In this document: positions 7,142 through 15,974 of the stretch, piece after piece | Numbering within the stretch: the stretch's first letter is position 1 | Layout: every line of letters starts with the position of its first letter | Assembly: GCA_030605705.1 (NCBI GenBank) | Contig: JAUWHU010000239.1 | Coordinates: forward strand, 1 to 18,147 | DNA: 18,147 bases | Reading direction: 5' to 3' | Source of the DNA: Thermoflexia bacterium | GTDB lineage: Bacteria > Chloroflexota > Anaerolineae > B4-G1 > SLSP01 | Notes under the pieces: model-generated | Databases searched by the model: none | Told to the model about the DNA's origin: nothing | The model's input: the letters and a program-made list of their open reading frames with translations, nothing else | Translations under genes and position numbers: made by a program

Positions 7142-7144
7142 CGC

Positions 7145-7576
7145 CTACTCTCCTGCTGACTCGCCCAGCTCCAGGCGCGTAATCACCTGGGTTTTGATGG
7201 GCAGTTTGTGTGAGGCCAGACGCAGCGCTTCACGGGCCACCTCGTCGGACACACCGGCGACCTCGAATAGAACTCGCCCAGGGCGCACCACAGCCACCCA
7301 GTGATCCACCGGGCCTTTACCCTTACCCATGCGGGTCTCGGCAGGCTTCGCCGTGATCGGCTTATCGGGGAAGATGCGGATCCAGTATTTCCCCCGTCGC
7401 TTCATGTGACGCACGATAGCGCGCCGTGCCGCCTCGATCTGGCGAGCGGTAACCCAGGAAGGTTCCAGGGCCTGCAAACCGATGTCGCCAAAAGTGATCT
7501 CTGCGCCCCGACGGGCCTTACCCTTCATGCGCCCGCGATGTTGTTTGCGGTGTTTAACCCGCTTTGGCATCAACAT
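7145..7576 (-). CDS. rplP: 50S ribosomal protein L16
   Basis: 143 residues beginning MLMPKRVKHRKQHRGRMKG, followed by ITFGDIGLQALEPSWVTARQIEAARRA (about 27-53) and KPAETRMGKGKGPVDHWVA. R82 in RMGKGKG is the position equivalent to the arginine that is hydroxylated in E. coli L16. L16 contacts the A- and P-site tRNA elbow region. A GAGGAG binding site precedes the ATG. A 59-nt spacer upstream contains a perfect 12-bp palindrome (7597-7608). Confidence 0.98.
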   Translation of the reverse strand: MLMPKRVKHRKQHRGRMKGKARRGAEITFGDIGLQALEPSWVTARQIEAARRAIVRHMKRRGKYWIRIFPDKPITAKPAETRMGKGKGPVDHWVAVVRPGRVLFEVAGVSDEVAREALRLASHKLPIKTQVITRLELGESAGE

Positions 7577-7635
7577 GCTACACTCTCCTCAACTTAGGGA
7601 AATTTCCCCACCGAAATTATTATGCAATAACTCTT

Positions 7636-8358
7636 TTATCTACGTCTATTGCGAGGTCCCTGGCGTCTCTCGCGGGGCGGGGCCTTCACCACGGCCGAGG
7701 TTTGACCCGGCAGAACTTCTCCCCGATAAACCCACACTTTGACACCGATACGCCCGTAGGTCGTCAACGCTTCTTCCTGAGCATAGTCAATATCTGCCCG
7801 CAGCGTCTGCAGGGGCACGCGCCCCTCGCGCAACCAATCCCGGCGCGCCATTTCGGAACCAGAAAGGCGACCCTTGCACATGACCTTAATGCCCAGAGCG
7901 CCGCCCCGCATCGCCTGACGGACGACACGCTTCATCGCGCGGTTGTGATAGATACGCCGCTCCAGCTGCGACACGATATTTTCGGCCAACAGCTTGGCAT
8001 CTACGTCAGGATTCTCGATCTCCTGCACGTCCACGTGGACACGCTTACCGCCTGACAAGGCTTCTACCTCCTGGCGCAAGGCTTTCACATTCTCGCCCTT
8101 GCGACCAATCACCACGCCCGGACGCGCTGTCCAGATGATGACGGAAAGCTGGTTGGGCGGAAAACGCTCAATCTCCACACGCGAGATGCCGGATTGACCG
8201 TCCCGCGAGCGCTTGCTCATTTCGGTGTACACCAGCTTGCGGATCTTGCGATCCTCTTCCAGCAGGGCCACGTACACTCGGCCTTCAGCGTACCACCGCG
8301 ACTTCCAGTCCCGGATAACCTTCAGACGAAAACCATAGGGATGAACTTTACGACCCAA
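7636..8358 (-). CDS. rpsC: 30S ribosomal protein S3
   Basis: 240 residues. N-terminal MGRKVHPYGFRLKVIRDWKSRWYA, then a KH domain (PGVVIGRKGENVKALRQEVE, about 80-99, with the GxKG loop as GRKG), and the C-terminal domain with MRGGALGIKVMCKGRLSGSEMAR and the arginine-rich end. S3 lines the mRNA entry tunnel and contributes to the helicase activity of the ribosome. It sits 15 nt downstream of rplV. The short C-terminal tail (PPRERRQGPRNRRR) is basic and low in complexity, as is common. Confidence 0.98.
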   Translation of the reverse strand: MGRKVHPYGFRLKVIRDWKSRWYAEGRVYVALLEEDRKIRKLVYTEMSKRSRDGQSGISRVEIERFPPNQLSVIIWTARPGVVIGRKGENVKALRQEVEALSGGKRVHVDVQEIENPDVDAKLLAENIVSQLERRIYHNRAMKRVVRQAMRGGALGIKVMCKGRLSGSEMARRDWLREGRVPLQTLRADIDYAQEEALTTYGRIGVKVWVYRGEVLPGQTSAVVKAPPRERRQGPRNRRR

Positions 8359-8373
8359 GATTCGCCTCCTCGT

Positions 8374-8730
8374 TTATTCTGTCCGTTCTTCCAGGAAAAC
8401 GGTGATGTGCGCCGAACGCTTCCGAATAGGACGATAGCGTCCCCGACTGCCCCACTTAGCACGCCAGCCCTTACCGGGCATGGTCCCTGAAGCCTCGTCG
8501 GCAGTCAAATGCGCGATGTACAGGCTGTCAATATCCAGCCCCTTCTCCTCGGCGTTGGCGATGGCGGAGCGCACCAACTTGCTGACAGGAACCGCCGCCG
8601 CGTGCGGCATTTCTCTGAGCAGTATGATTGCCTGCTGTGCTTCCATGCCCCGCAACGGTTCCAAAATCCGCCGCACCTTGCGCGAGGACATGTGAACATT
8701 CCTGGCGTATGCTTTAACAATTTCCGGCAT
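8374..8730 (-). CDS. rplV: 50S ribosomal protein L22 with extended tunnel loop
   Basis: 118 residues. The globular part is typical (YARNVHMSSRKVRRILEPLRG at about 8-28, and VRSAIANAEEKGLDID). The beta-hairpin that reaches into the peptide exit tunnel, about residues 78-102, reads DEASGTMPGKGWRAKWGSRGRY and then PIRKRSAHITV. The usual loop is about five residues shorter and reads like DEGPTLKRFRPRAMGRA. Changes in this loop affect macrolide response in other bacteria, so its altered tip is worth noting, though it may be lineage-typical. It lies 11 nt after rpsS. Confidence 0.97.
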   Translation of the reverse strand: MPEIVKAYARNVHMSSRKVRRILEPLRGMEAQQAIILLREMPHAAAVPVSKLVRSAIANAEEKGLDIDSLYIAHLTADEASGTMPGKGWRAKWGSRGRYRPIRKRSAHITVFLEERTE

Positions 8731-8741
8731 AACTTATCCTC

Positions 8742-9023
8742 CTACCCCACCCTACCCCGGCGCTCTTTCACAATGTGCCCACGGAAAGTCCGCGTCGGGG
8801 CGAATTCCCCCAGGCGATGGCCGACCATGTTCTCGGTGATGTAGATTGGCACGTGTCGCCGACCATCGTGCACGGCGATCGTGTGTCCCACCATCATCGG
8901 GAAAATAACCGAGGCGCGGGACCAGGTACGGATCACCCGCTTCTCCCCGGTGCGGTTTATATCCTCAATCCTCTTGTACAACTTACGGCTAATAAAAGGG
9001 CCTTTTTTCAACGAACGAGACAT
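8742..9023 (-). CDS. rpsS: 30S ribosomal protein S19
   Basis: 93 residues from the ATG at 9023: MSRSLKKGPFISRKLYKRIE, the invariant S19 opening, then TWSRASVIFPMMVGHTIAVHDGRRHVPIY and ENMVGHRLGEFAPTRTF. S19 binds the head of 16S rRNA next to S13. The frame extends 62 codons upstream over rplB, but that is a shadow of rplB; a GGGAGGT binding site marks the true start. It lies 13 nt downstream of rplB. Confidence 0.98.
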   Translation of the reverse strand: MSRSLKKGPFISRKLYKRIEDINRTGEKRVIRTWSRASVIFPMMVGHTIAVHDGRRHVPIYITENMVGHRLGEFAPTRTFRGHIVKERRGRVG

Positions 9024-9036
9024 ACTTACCTCCCAC

Positions 9037-9873
9037 TCAACTCCCGGACTTGCGGCGGCGGACGATGTATTTATCGGTGGACTTATTGCGGCGGGTCTTC
9101 CGCCCCAAAGTACGCCAACCCCACGGGGACTTCGGACCAGGCATCCCGATGGGTGAACGCCCTTCGCCGCCTCCATGCGGATGATCGCGCGGCGACATCG
9201 CCGAACCACGGACGGCCGGACGCCAACCTCTCCAGCGTTTACGGCCCGCTTTCCCCAGCTTGATATTGGAGTGCTCGACGTTGCCCACCTGGCCGATGGT
9301 CGCCATACACTCCTTGCGTATCAACCGCATCTCACCGCTGGGCATACGCAGCGTGACGTAGTTCCCTTCCTTGGCTAACACCTGGGCCGAGGCGCCTGCC
9401 GCGCGCACCAGCTGCCCGCCACGCCCGGCGTAGAGCTCGACGTTGTGTACCACAGTTCCCAGCGGGATGTTGCTCAGAGCCGTCGCGTTCCCCACGCCAA
9501 TTTCCACGGCCTGCTTATCGCTGACGACGGTATCGTCTACCCGGAGGCCCAATGGGGCCAGGATGTAGCGCTTCTCGCCATCAACGTAGAACAACAGCGC
9601 GATCCGCGCCGAGCGATTGGGATCGTATTCGATGGACGCCACGCGAGCGGGAACTCCGAACTTGTCACGGCGGAAATCAATCAGACGATACCGGCGCGCA
9701 TGACCGCCGCCCCGGTGACGCACTGTGATCCGCCCGTAAGAATTGCGTCCAGCCTTCCTGCGCAGAGGGCGCAGCAGACTCTTTTCGGGCTTACTCCGCG
9801 TAATCTCTTCAAAAGTATATCCGGTCATCCCCCGTCGGCCGGGAGAGGTAGGCTTAAATTTCTTGATTCCCAT
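9037..9873 (-). CDS. rplB: 50S ribosomal protein L2
   Basis: 278 residues. Signatures: KKFKPTSPGRRGMTGYTFEEI, RITVRHRGGGHARRYRLIDFRR (about 48-69), ASIEYDPNRSARIALL, and the peptidyl-transferase-proximal SPRDHPHGGGEGRSPIG (about 227-243). H231 corresponds to the conserved E. coli His229 implicated in peptidyl-transferase activity. L2 binds domain IV of 23S rRNA and is needed for subunit association. It starts two bases after the rplW stop. Length and motifs are normal. Confidence 0.98.
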   Translation of the reverse strand: MGIKKFKPTSPGRRGMTGYTFEEITRSKPEKSLLRPLRRKAGRNSYGRITVRHRGGGHARRYRLIDFRRDKFGVPARVASIEYDPNRSARIALLFYVDGEKRYILAPLGLRVDDTVVSDKQAVEIGVGNATALSNIPLGTVVHNVELYAGRGGQLVRAAGASAQVLAKEGNYVTLRMPSGEMRLIRKECMATIGQVGNVEHSNIKLGKAGRKRWRGWRPAVRGSAMSPRDHPHGGGEGRSPIGMPGPKSPWGWRTLGRKTRRNKSTDKYIVRRRKSGS

Positions 9874-9875
9874 CT

Positions 9876-10163
9876 CTATGCCTCCAAAGCCTCAATCCGC
9901 TGACCGGGCACTAGAGTGACGATTGCCTTCTTCCAGGCCGGGTGGCGCACAATGGGACGCCGCCCGCGCTTCCGGTTGATTTTAGCAGGCACGTTCATCA
10001 CATTCACCGCGGTCACATCCACGTCATAAATGCCCTCGACCGCGCGCTTGATCTCATTTTTGTTAGCGCGAGAATGTACCTTGAAGGAATATTTCCCTTC
10101 CTCTTTCTGCTCTTCGGTCTTTTCCGTGACTAATGGTCGCACGATCACTGTGTAGATATCCAT
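9876..10163 (-). CDS. rplW: 50S ribosomal protein L23
   Basis: 95 residues. MDIYTVIVRPLVTEKT is the classic opening (IxxPLVTEK), then GKYSFKVHSRANKNEIKRAVEGIYDVDVTAVNVMNV and the loop PAKINRKRGRRPIVRHPAWKKAIVTL. L23 forms the main docking site for trigger factor, SRP and SecYEG at the tunnel exit. Three bases separate it from rplD and two from rplB, so the three genes are likely coupled. Confidence 0.98.
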   Translation of the reverse strand: MDIYTVIVRPLVTEKTEEQKEEGKYSFKVHSRANKNEIKRAVEGIYDVDVTAVNVMNVPAKINRKRGRRPIVRHPAWKKAIVTLVPGQRIEALEA

Positions 10164-10166
10164 AGT

Positions 10167-10844
10167 TTATTCCTCGGCTACGCCCTGCAGCTGTGTCGCG
10201 GGACTGGTGGCCTTAGACACACCGCCCAGGATGGACTCCACGACCTCCAGCGCACCCAGGGGTACGATGATATGATCGGATCCCAGCAAGTCCCGCACAT
10301 TCAGGTAGTGTGCGCGCAGCGTCCGCACCTTCGGCAGGTTGCGGGCCGAGCGTTCCACGCTTTCGTTGCGTTCTGGCAACAAGAGCAAGACTTTCCCCTC
10401 GGCGGCCGACAGATTCTGCAAGAGCTGCTTCATTTCCCGAGTCTTGGGAGACGGCACCCGCAGCTCATCCACCACCACGATTCCTGCATCTGCCGCCTTC
10501 ACCGAAAGGGCCGAGCGCAGCGCAGCGCGGCGCATCTTGCGGGGCATCCGCTTCTCATAACTGCGGGGCTTAGGCCCATGCGCGATCCCTCCGCCCACAA
10601 AGATGGGGGCATTACGACTGCCATGACGCGCGCGCCCCGTCCCCTTCTGCCGGTACCATTTGGCTTTGGAACGGTTATTCTCGCCCCGCGTCTTGGTGCT
10701 ATGCGTTCCCTGGCGCGCATTCGCCAATTGCCGCACCAAAGCCTGGTGCATCAAGGGAATGTTCACCGGAACCTCAAAGATTTCTGGGCGCAGGTCAATT
10801 TCTTTGACCGTCTCGCCCTGCATGTTCAAAACAGGAACGTGCAT
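10167..10844 (-). CDS. rplD: 50S ribosomal protein L4
   Basis: 225 residues. The extended tunnel loop is well conserved: TRGENNRSKAKWYRQKGTGRARHGS (about 53-77), then GGGIAHGPKPRSYEKRMPRKMRRAALRSALS. The globular domain ends with NVRDLLGSDHIIVP-like sequence. L4 lines the narrowest point of the exit tunnel together with L22. In E. coli it also represses the S10 operon; a large hairpin 5' of rplC (11617-11682) is the only nearby structure that might serve such control, which is a guess. It starts three bases after the rplC stop. Confidence 0.98.
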   Translation of the reverse strand: MHVPVLNMQGETVKEIDLRPEIFEVPVNIPLMHQALVRQLANARQGTHSTKTRGENNRSKAKWYRQKGTGRARHGSRNAPIFVGGGIAHGPKPRSYEKRMPRKMRRAALRSALSVKAADAGIVVVDELRVPSPKTREMKQLLQNLSAAEGKVLLLLPERNESVERSARNLPKVRTLRAHYLNVRDLLGSDHIIVPLGALEVVESILGGVSKATSPATQLQGVAEE

Positions 10845-10847
10845 CTC

Positions 10848-11528
10848 TTACTTCCCTCCCCTGGCGATCTTCTGCCCTGGAATTTGTTTAAGGGCTCGCG
10901 ACTTGCGGGACTCTTTCACCAATACCAACCCGCCATTCGGCCCAGGGACACTGCCCTTGACGGCCAAAAGATTGCGCTCAACGTCCACCAAAACAACTTC
11001 AACGTTCTGGGAGGTCACGCGCTTGGCCCCCATGTGTCCCGGCATCCGGGTCCCTTTCCACACACGCCCCGGCGAGGCACAGGCCCCGATAGAGCCGGGA
11101 GCGCGCTCGCGGTCAGATTGACCGTGCGTGTGCGGGCCACCGGCGAATCCATAGCGTTTGACCACGCCGGTAAAACCACGGCCCTTCGAGGTACCGACCA
11201 CATCAACCCGCTCGCCGGCCGCGAAAACATCCGCTTTCAAGAGCTGGCCCACTTCGTAGGTATCATCCTCACGGATCCGAATCTCACGCAGGTGCCGCAA
11301 CAAAGGAACGCCTGCCCCTCCCAGATGGCCCTGCTGCCCCTGCGTCAGGTGTTTGGCCTTCGCCGGCCCAAACCCCAACTGCACGGCGCGATAGCCATCT
11401 TTCTCTGGAGTGCGCACTTGCACTACGTAACAAGGCCCCACTTCAATCACGGTCACAGGCACAGCCTCACCATTATCATTAAAGAGCTGTGTCATGCCCG
11501 CTTTTCTACCCAAAAGACCTTTCACCAT
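10848..11528 (-). CDS. rplC: 50S ribosomal protein L3
   Basis: 226 residues. MVKGLLGRKAGMTQLFNDNGEAVPVTVIE is the standard opening; the long loop reaching toward the peptidyl-transferase centre contains GTSKGRGFTGVVKRYGFAGGPHTHG (about 113-137) and GSIGACASPGRVWKGTRMPGHMG. L3 is one of two assembly initiators of the large subunit. An AAGGAGG site precedes the ATG. Unlike its neighbours it is separated from rpsJ by 180 nt, most of which is occupied by a strong hairpin. Confidence 0.98.
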   Translation of the reverse strand: MVKGLLGRKAGMTQLFNDNGEAVPVTVIEVGPCYVVQVRTPEKDGYRAVQLGFGPAKAKHLTQGQQGHLGGAGVPLLRHLREIRIREDDTYEVGQLLKADVFAAGERVDVVGTSKGRGFTGVVKRYGFAGGPHTHGQSDRERAPGSIGACASPGRVWKGTRMPGHMGAKRVTSQNVEVVLVDVERNLLAVKGSVPGPNGGLVLVKESRKSRALKQIPGQKIARGGK

Positions 11529-11616
11529 TTCCTCCTTGGGACTGCCAACACCGAGCCGGGATTCACACTACTTCCCAGGCCGCGCGACGCCGCATCATCC
11601 CTTTTTCTTCCGCCCA

Positions 11617-11682
11617 CACCACCCCCCCCGGCATCTGCCCCGTCGCTACAAACGAGCCACAGACACCAGGGGGGGAGTGGCG
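11617..11682 (-). promoter_or_regulatory. Long G/C hairpin in the rpsJ-rplC spacer
   Basis: On the transcript the 5' arm CGCCAC-U-CCCCCCC (11682 down to 11669) pairs with GGGGGGG-GUGGUG (11629 down to 11617) through about 13 pairs with one bulged U and one G-U. Inside the 39-nt loop GUGUCUG can pair with CAGAUGC, and UCG with CGA above it, giving an almost continuous rod. No U-tract follows, so it is not a simple terminator. It lies about 90 nt upstream of the rplC start. Possible roles are translational control of rplC-rplD, an RNA processing site or an mRNA stabiliser; none is demonstrated. Confidence 0.6.
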
Positions 11683-11708
11683 GCAAAAAATCAAGTTCAC
11701 TATTAAAA

Positions 11709-12017
11709 CTATAGTTTGATCTCAATATCCACGCCGGCCGGCATATTGAGCCGCATCAGCGTGTCAATCGTCTTCGAATCCGGTTCCAGGATATCAATCA
11801 AGCGCTTGTGTGTACGAATCTCAAAGTGCTCATGGCTGTCTTTGTCAATGAAGGGCGAGCGCCGTAGTGTGAAACGCTCAATCCGTGTAGGTAGGGGAAC
11901 TGGACCGACAGCTCGCGCGCCAGTACGTTCCGCAGCCTCGACGATGCGCCGGGCGGATTCATCCAGAATCCGGTGATCGTATCCCTTAAGCCGAATGCGA
12001 ATCCGTTGTTTAGCCAT
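11709..12017 (-). CDS. rpsJ: 30S ribosomal protein S10
   Basis: 102 residues from the ATG at 12017: MAKQRIRIRLKGYDHRILDESARRIVE, then GPVPLPTRIERFTLRRSPFIDKDSHEHFEIRTHKRLID and a RLNMPAGVDIEIKL end. S10 is both a 30S head protein and, as NusE, part of transcription antitermination complexes with NusB. An AGGUGG site precedes the start. The frame runs eight codons higher, into the terminator-like structure, and that extension was rejected. It lies 67 nt after tuf and 180 nt before rplC, loose spacing for this operon. Confidence 0.98.
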   Translation of the reverse strand: MAKQRIRIRLKGYDHRILDESARRIVEAAERTGARAVGPVPLPTRIERFTLRRSPFIDKDSHEHFEIRTHKRLIDILEPDSKTIDTLMRLNMPAGVDIEIKL

Positions 12018-12039
12018 ACACCACCTATGTGAGATTAAC

Positions 12040-12083
12040 AAAAAGGCAAATGAGCTAACGCTGTACAGCCGTTAGCTCTGCCT
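12040..12083 (-). terminator. Terminator-like hairpin between tuf and rpsJ
   Basis: Directly after the tuf stop the transcript folds into AGGCA-GAGCUAACG...CGUUAGCUC-AUU-UGCCU: a perfect 9-bp stem (12070-12078 with 12052-12060), extended by five more pairs across an AUU bulge, and followed by UUUUU (12044-12040). This is the form of an intrinsic terminator. It lies only 22 nt before the rpsJ start codon and no promoter could be placed after it, so it probably acts as a partial terminator or attenuator setting the str to S10 ratio. Confidence 0.65.
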
Positions 12084-12084
12084 A

Positions 12085-13302
<1,218 letters not shown>

Positions 13303-13362
13303 TGTCTCCCTCTCCTTAATTTTGGTGATTACTAATTTCTGATTAACTTCTTAACTTCATTG

Positions 13363-15438
13363 TCAGGCTGCGCCATACAAGATGGCATCCATCTGTCTGG
13401 AATCCACCGGTTCATAGTGGTGGAACTCCATCGTAAATGTGCCCCGTCCCTGCGTAGCACTACGCAGGTCGGTTGCATACCCAAACATACGCGCCAGTGG
13501 GGCATACGCCCGAACAGCTTCAACTCCGCCAGGATGAGGTTGCAACGCTTGGATGTTGGCATTACGGGCACTGAGATCTCCCAATACCTCGCCAATAAAT
13601 CCTTCCGGCACAACCACTTCCACATCCATCACCGGCTCCAGAAGCACCGGGCTGGCGGCTTTCACCGCCTTGCGGAAAGCCTCCGCCGCTGCAGCCTTGA
13701 AGGCCATCTCCGTCGAAAGTTCCAGGTCGGCTTCCGCGTCAATCAGCGTGATCGCCAACCCCACCAACGGGTAACCGGCCAAAAAACCGCTATCCAAGGA
13801 CTCCAGTACTCCGGCCCGCACCGCCTCAATGTAATGTAAGGAGAGGTCCTGTGGTCGGAGGGAACTTCTAAAGTGCGTTTCCTCCCCCGATTGGTCAATC
13901 GGACTTACCTCCAGAACCACCTCAGCATACTGGGACTTGCCCCCAAGCATCCGGTCGAAGGTTACTGCCGCAGTACCGGTCCGGGTAACTGTTTCCTTGT
14001 ACGCTACGCGGGGGCGGCCCACATTGGCCTCAACTCGAAACTCCCGTAACATCCGGTCAACCAAGACTTCAAGGTGCAGTTCTCCCATCCCAGAAATGAT
14101 GGTCTGCCCCGTGCCCTCGTCAACACGAACGTGGAAGGTAGGGTCTTCTTCAACCAGGTGTCGCAAAGCCTCGTTCAGGCGTTCCTGAGCGGCAATCGTT
14201 TTCGGCTCCACTGCTACAGAAATCACCGGCTCTGGGAACTGGATCTGCTCCAGCTCAATCGGAGCATTCACGGCGCTCAAGGTGTCTCCGGTGAAACTGG
14301 ATTTCAGCCCCACCGTGGCACCGATGTCGCCCGCACGAATCTCGTCCACCTCTTCCCGATGGTCGGCGAACATGCGCAGCAACTTAGGCACCCGCTCCCG
14401 CACCCTTTTGGAGGCATTGTAAACCGTGCCTCCCCGGCGCATGATGCCGGAGTAAACACGGAAATAAGCCAACCTTCCCGCGTAAGGGTCTGTCGCGATT
14501 TTAAAGATCAATGCCGCCAGCGGTTCCGTAACACTCGCCGACCGCGTTTGCATACCTTTTTTCGTTTTCCCTTGCACCGGTGGTACATCCAGCGGTGAGG
14601 GAAGATAAGCTACAATAGCATCCAAGAGAGGCTGTACGCCCTTGTTACGCAAAGCCGACCCACATAAGACCGGCTGCACCAGTCCGGCGATGGTCGCCTT
14701 GCGGAGAGCGCTGCTCAGATCCGCCACCGCGAGATCCTCCCCCTCCAGGTACTGCTCCATCAGGGTGTCGTCGGTCTCGACGATGGCCTCAAGCAAGGTT
14801 TCGCGCGCTACAGCCGCTTCTGCCTCAACCTCCGCCGGAATCGGAATTTCTTCCGGCTGCGCGCCCAACGCATCTGTCCAAACGTTAGCGCGCCACGTCA
14901 GCAGGTCCACGACCCCTCGGAAGTCAGACTCAGCACCGATAGGCCACTGGATCGGAACCGGGTTCGCCTTCAAGCGCTCGCGTATCGTGGCGACCGCGTG
15001 GGCGAAATCAGCCCCCAACTTATCCATCTTGTTAATAAAAACGATGAGCGGAACCCCGAAAGCCTGGGCTTGCCGCCAGACCGTCTCGGATTGTGGCTCC
15101 ACCCCCGCCATACCATCAAAAACTACAATTCCGCCATCCAACACCCGCAGACTGCGCTGCACTTCGGCGGTAAAATCAATGTGTCCCGGCGTGTCCACGA
15201 CGTTGATCTGGCGCCCTTCCCAGAAACATGTCACCGCCGCCGAGGTGATGGTGATTCCGCGCTCGCGCTCTTGGACCATCCAGTCGGTGACGGTAGTCCC
15301 GTCGTCCACACTTCCCACACGGTAGGTGCGTCCGGTATAGAACAGGATGCGCTCGGTCGTTGTCGTCTTGCCCGCATCAATGTGGGCTACGATGCCGATA
15401 TTACGAATATTTTTCAGTGAATGTGCTTCATCAGCCAT
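13363..15438 (-). CDS. fusA: Elongation factor G-family GTPase, EFG2/recycling-like
   Basis: 691 residues with the full five-domain EF-G layout: GTPase domain (P-loop AHIDAGKT 18-25, switch I QERERGITITSAA 56-68, DTPGH 82-86, NKMD 136-139), domain II about 300-400, III about 405-480, IV about 480-605, V about 605-691 (MFGYATDLRS 651-660). It lies between rpsG and tuf as fusA does in nearly all bacteria. Several features depart from translocating EF-G: VDDGTTVTDWM (44-54) replaces VHDGAATMDWM, TFDRMLGGKSQYAEV (493-507) replaces the SGGRGQYGHV loop, and D571 stands where E. coli has His583. These resemble mitochondrial EFG2 (GFM2; DDGDTVTDFM, TLDRTLGDK), which acts in ribosome recycling. Function as sole translocase is therefore uncertain. 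A 54-nt gap follows rpsG. Confidence 0.92.
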   Translation of the reverse strand: MADEAHSLKNIRNIGIVAHIDAGKTTTTERILFYTGRTYRVGSVDDGTTVTDWMVQERERGITITSAAVTCFWEGRQINVVDTPGHIDFTAEVQRSLRVLDGGIVVFDGMAGVEPQSETVWRQAQAFGVPLIVFINKMDKLGADFAHAVATIRERLKANPVPIQWPIGAESDFRGVVDLLTWRANVWTDALGAQPEEIPIPAEVEAEAAVARETLLEAIVETDDTLMEQYLEGEDLAVADLSSALRKATIAGLVQPVLCGSALRNKGVQPLLDAIVAYLPSPLDVPPVQGKTKKGMQTRSASVTEPLAALIFKIATDPYAGRLAYFRVYSGIMRRGGTVYNASKRVRERVPKLLRMFADHREEVDEIRAGDIGATVGLKSSFTGDTLSAVNAPIELEQIQFPEPVISVAVEPKTIAAQERLNEALRHLVEEDPTFHVRVDEGTGQTIISGMGELHLEVLVDRMLREFRVEANVGRPRVAYKETVTRTGTAAVTFDRMLGGKSQYAEVVLEVSPIDQSGEETHFRSSLRPQDLSLHYIEAVRAGVLESLDSGFLAGYPLVGLAITLIDAEADLELSTEMAFKAAAAEAFRKAVKAASPVLLEPVMDVEVVVPEGFIGEVLGDLSARNANIQALQPHPGGVEAVRAYAPLARMFGYATDLRSATQGRGTFTMEFHHYEPVDSRQMDAILYGAA

Positions 15439-15492
15439 CGCCTGTAGCCTTTACTCATTTTTAACCGGCGATAGCCACGCCACAAAAGGGGA

Positions 15493-15963
15493 TTACCAGC
15501 GCAAGTGCGCGAAAGCCCGGTTCGCCTCAGCCATCTTGTAGGTGTCCTCGCGCTTCTTCACAGCAGTGCCGCCCCCTTGTGCGGCATCCATAAATTCAGC
15601 AGCCAGCTTCCCACTCATCCCCCGGCCGTGGCGCTTCTTCGCGGCTTCCAGCAGCCAACGGATAGCCAGTGAAACACGGCGGTATTCCGCCACTTCCACC
15701 GGAATCTGATAGGTTGAGCCGCCTACCCGGCGCGGCTTCACTTCCACTGACGGCGCGACGTTGCGGAAAGCCGCTTCAAAGACCTCCAGCGCCGGCTTCT
15801 TTGTGCGAGCTTCGACCAAATCCAGAGCCTCATACATGATACGCTGGGAGATACTCTTCTTGCCGCCGCGCATCATGCGGTTGATGAATTTCTGGATCAA
15901 AACGCTGTTATAGCGAATATCGGGCGAGACCTGCCGCTTAGGCGGACGATTCCTTCTAGCCAT
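15493..15963 (-). CDS. rpsG: 30S ribosomal protein S7
   Basis: 156 residues, exactly the common length. MARRNRPPKRQVSPDIRYNS, then FINRMMRGGKKSISQRIMYEAL (about 26-47), APSVEVKPRRVGGSTYQIPVEV (about 69-90, the beta-hairpin contacting the E site), RWLLEAAKKR and an end with TAVKKREDTYKMAEANRAFAHLRW. S7 nucleates assembly of the 30S head. It follows rpsL by 11 nt, with a GGGAG binding site. No unusual residue is evident. Confidence 0.98.
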   Translation of the reverse strand: MARRNRPPKRQVSPDIRYNSVLIQKFINRMMRGGKKSISQRIMYEALDLVEARTKKPALEVFEAAFRNVAPSVEVKPRRVGGSTYQIPVEVAEYRRVSLAIRWLLEAAKKRHGRGMSGKLAAEFMDAAQGGGTAVKKREDTYKMAEANRAFAHLRW

Positions 15964-15974
15964 CTCTTACTCCC

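Noticed and set aside
10272..11714. 480-codon plus-strand open frame
   Set aside because: It runs antisense through rplD, rplC and their spacer, which are certain genes. Its translation has no recognisable domain and is a by-product of the G/C-rich codon pattern.
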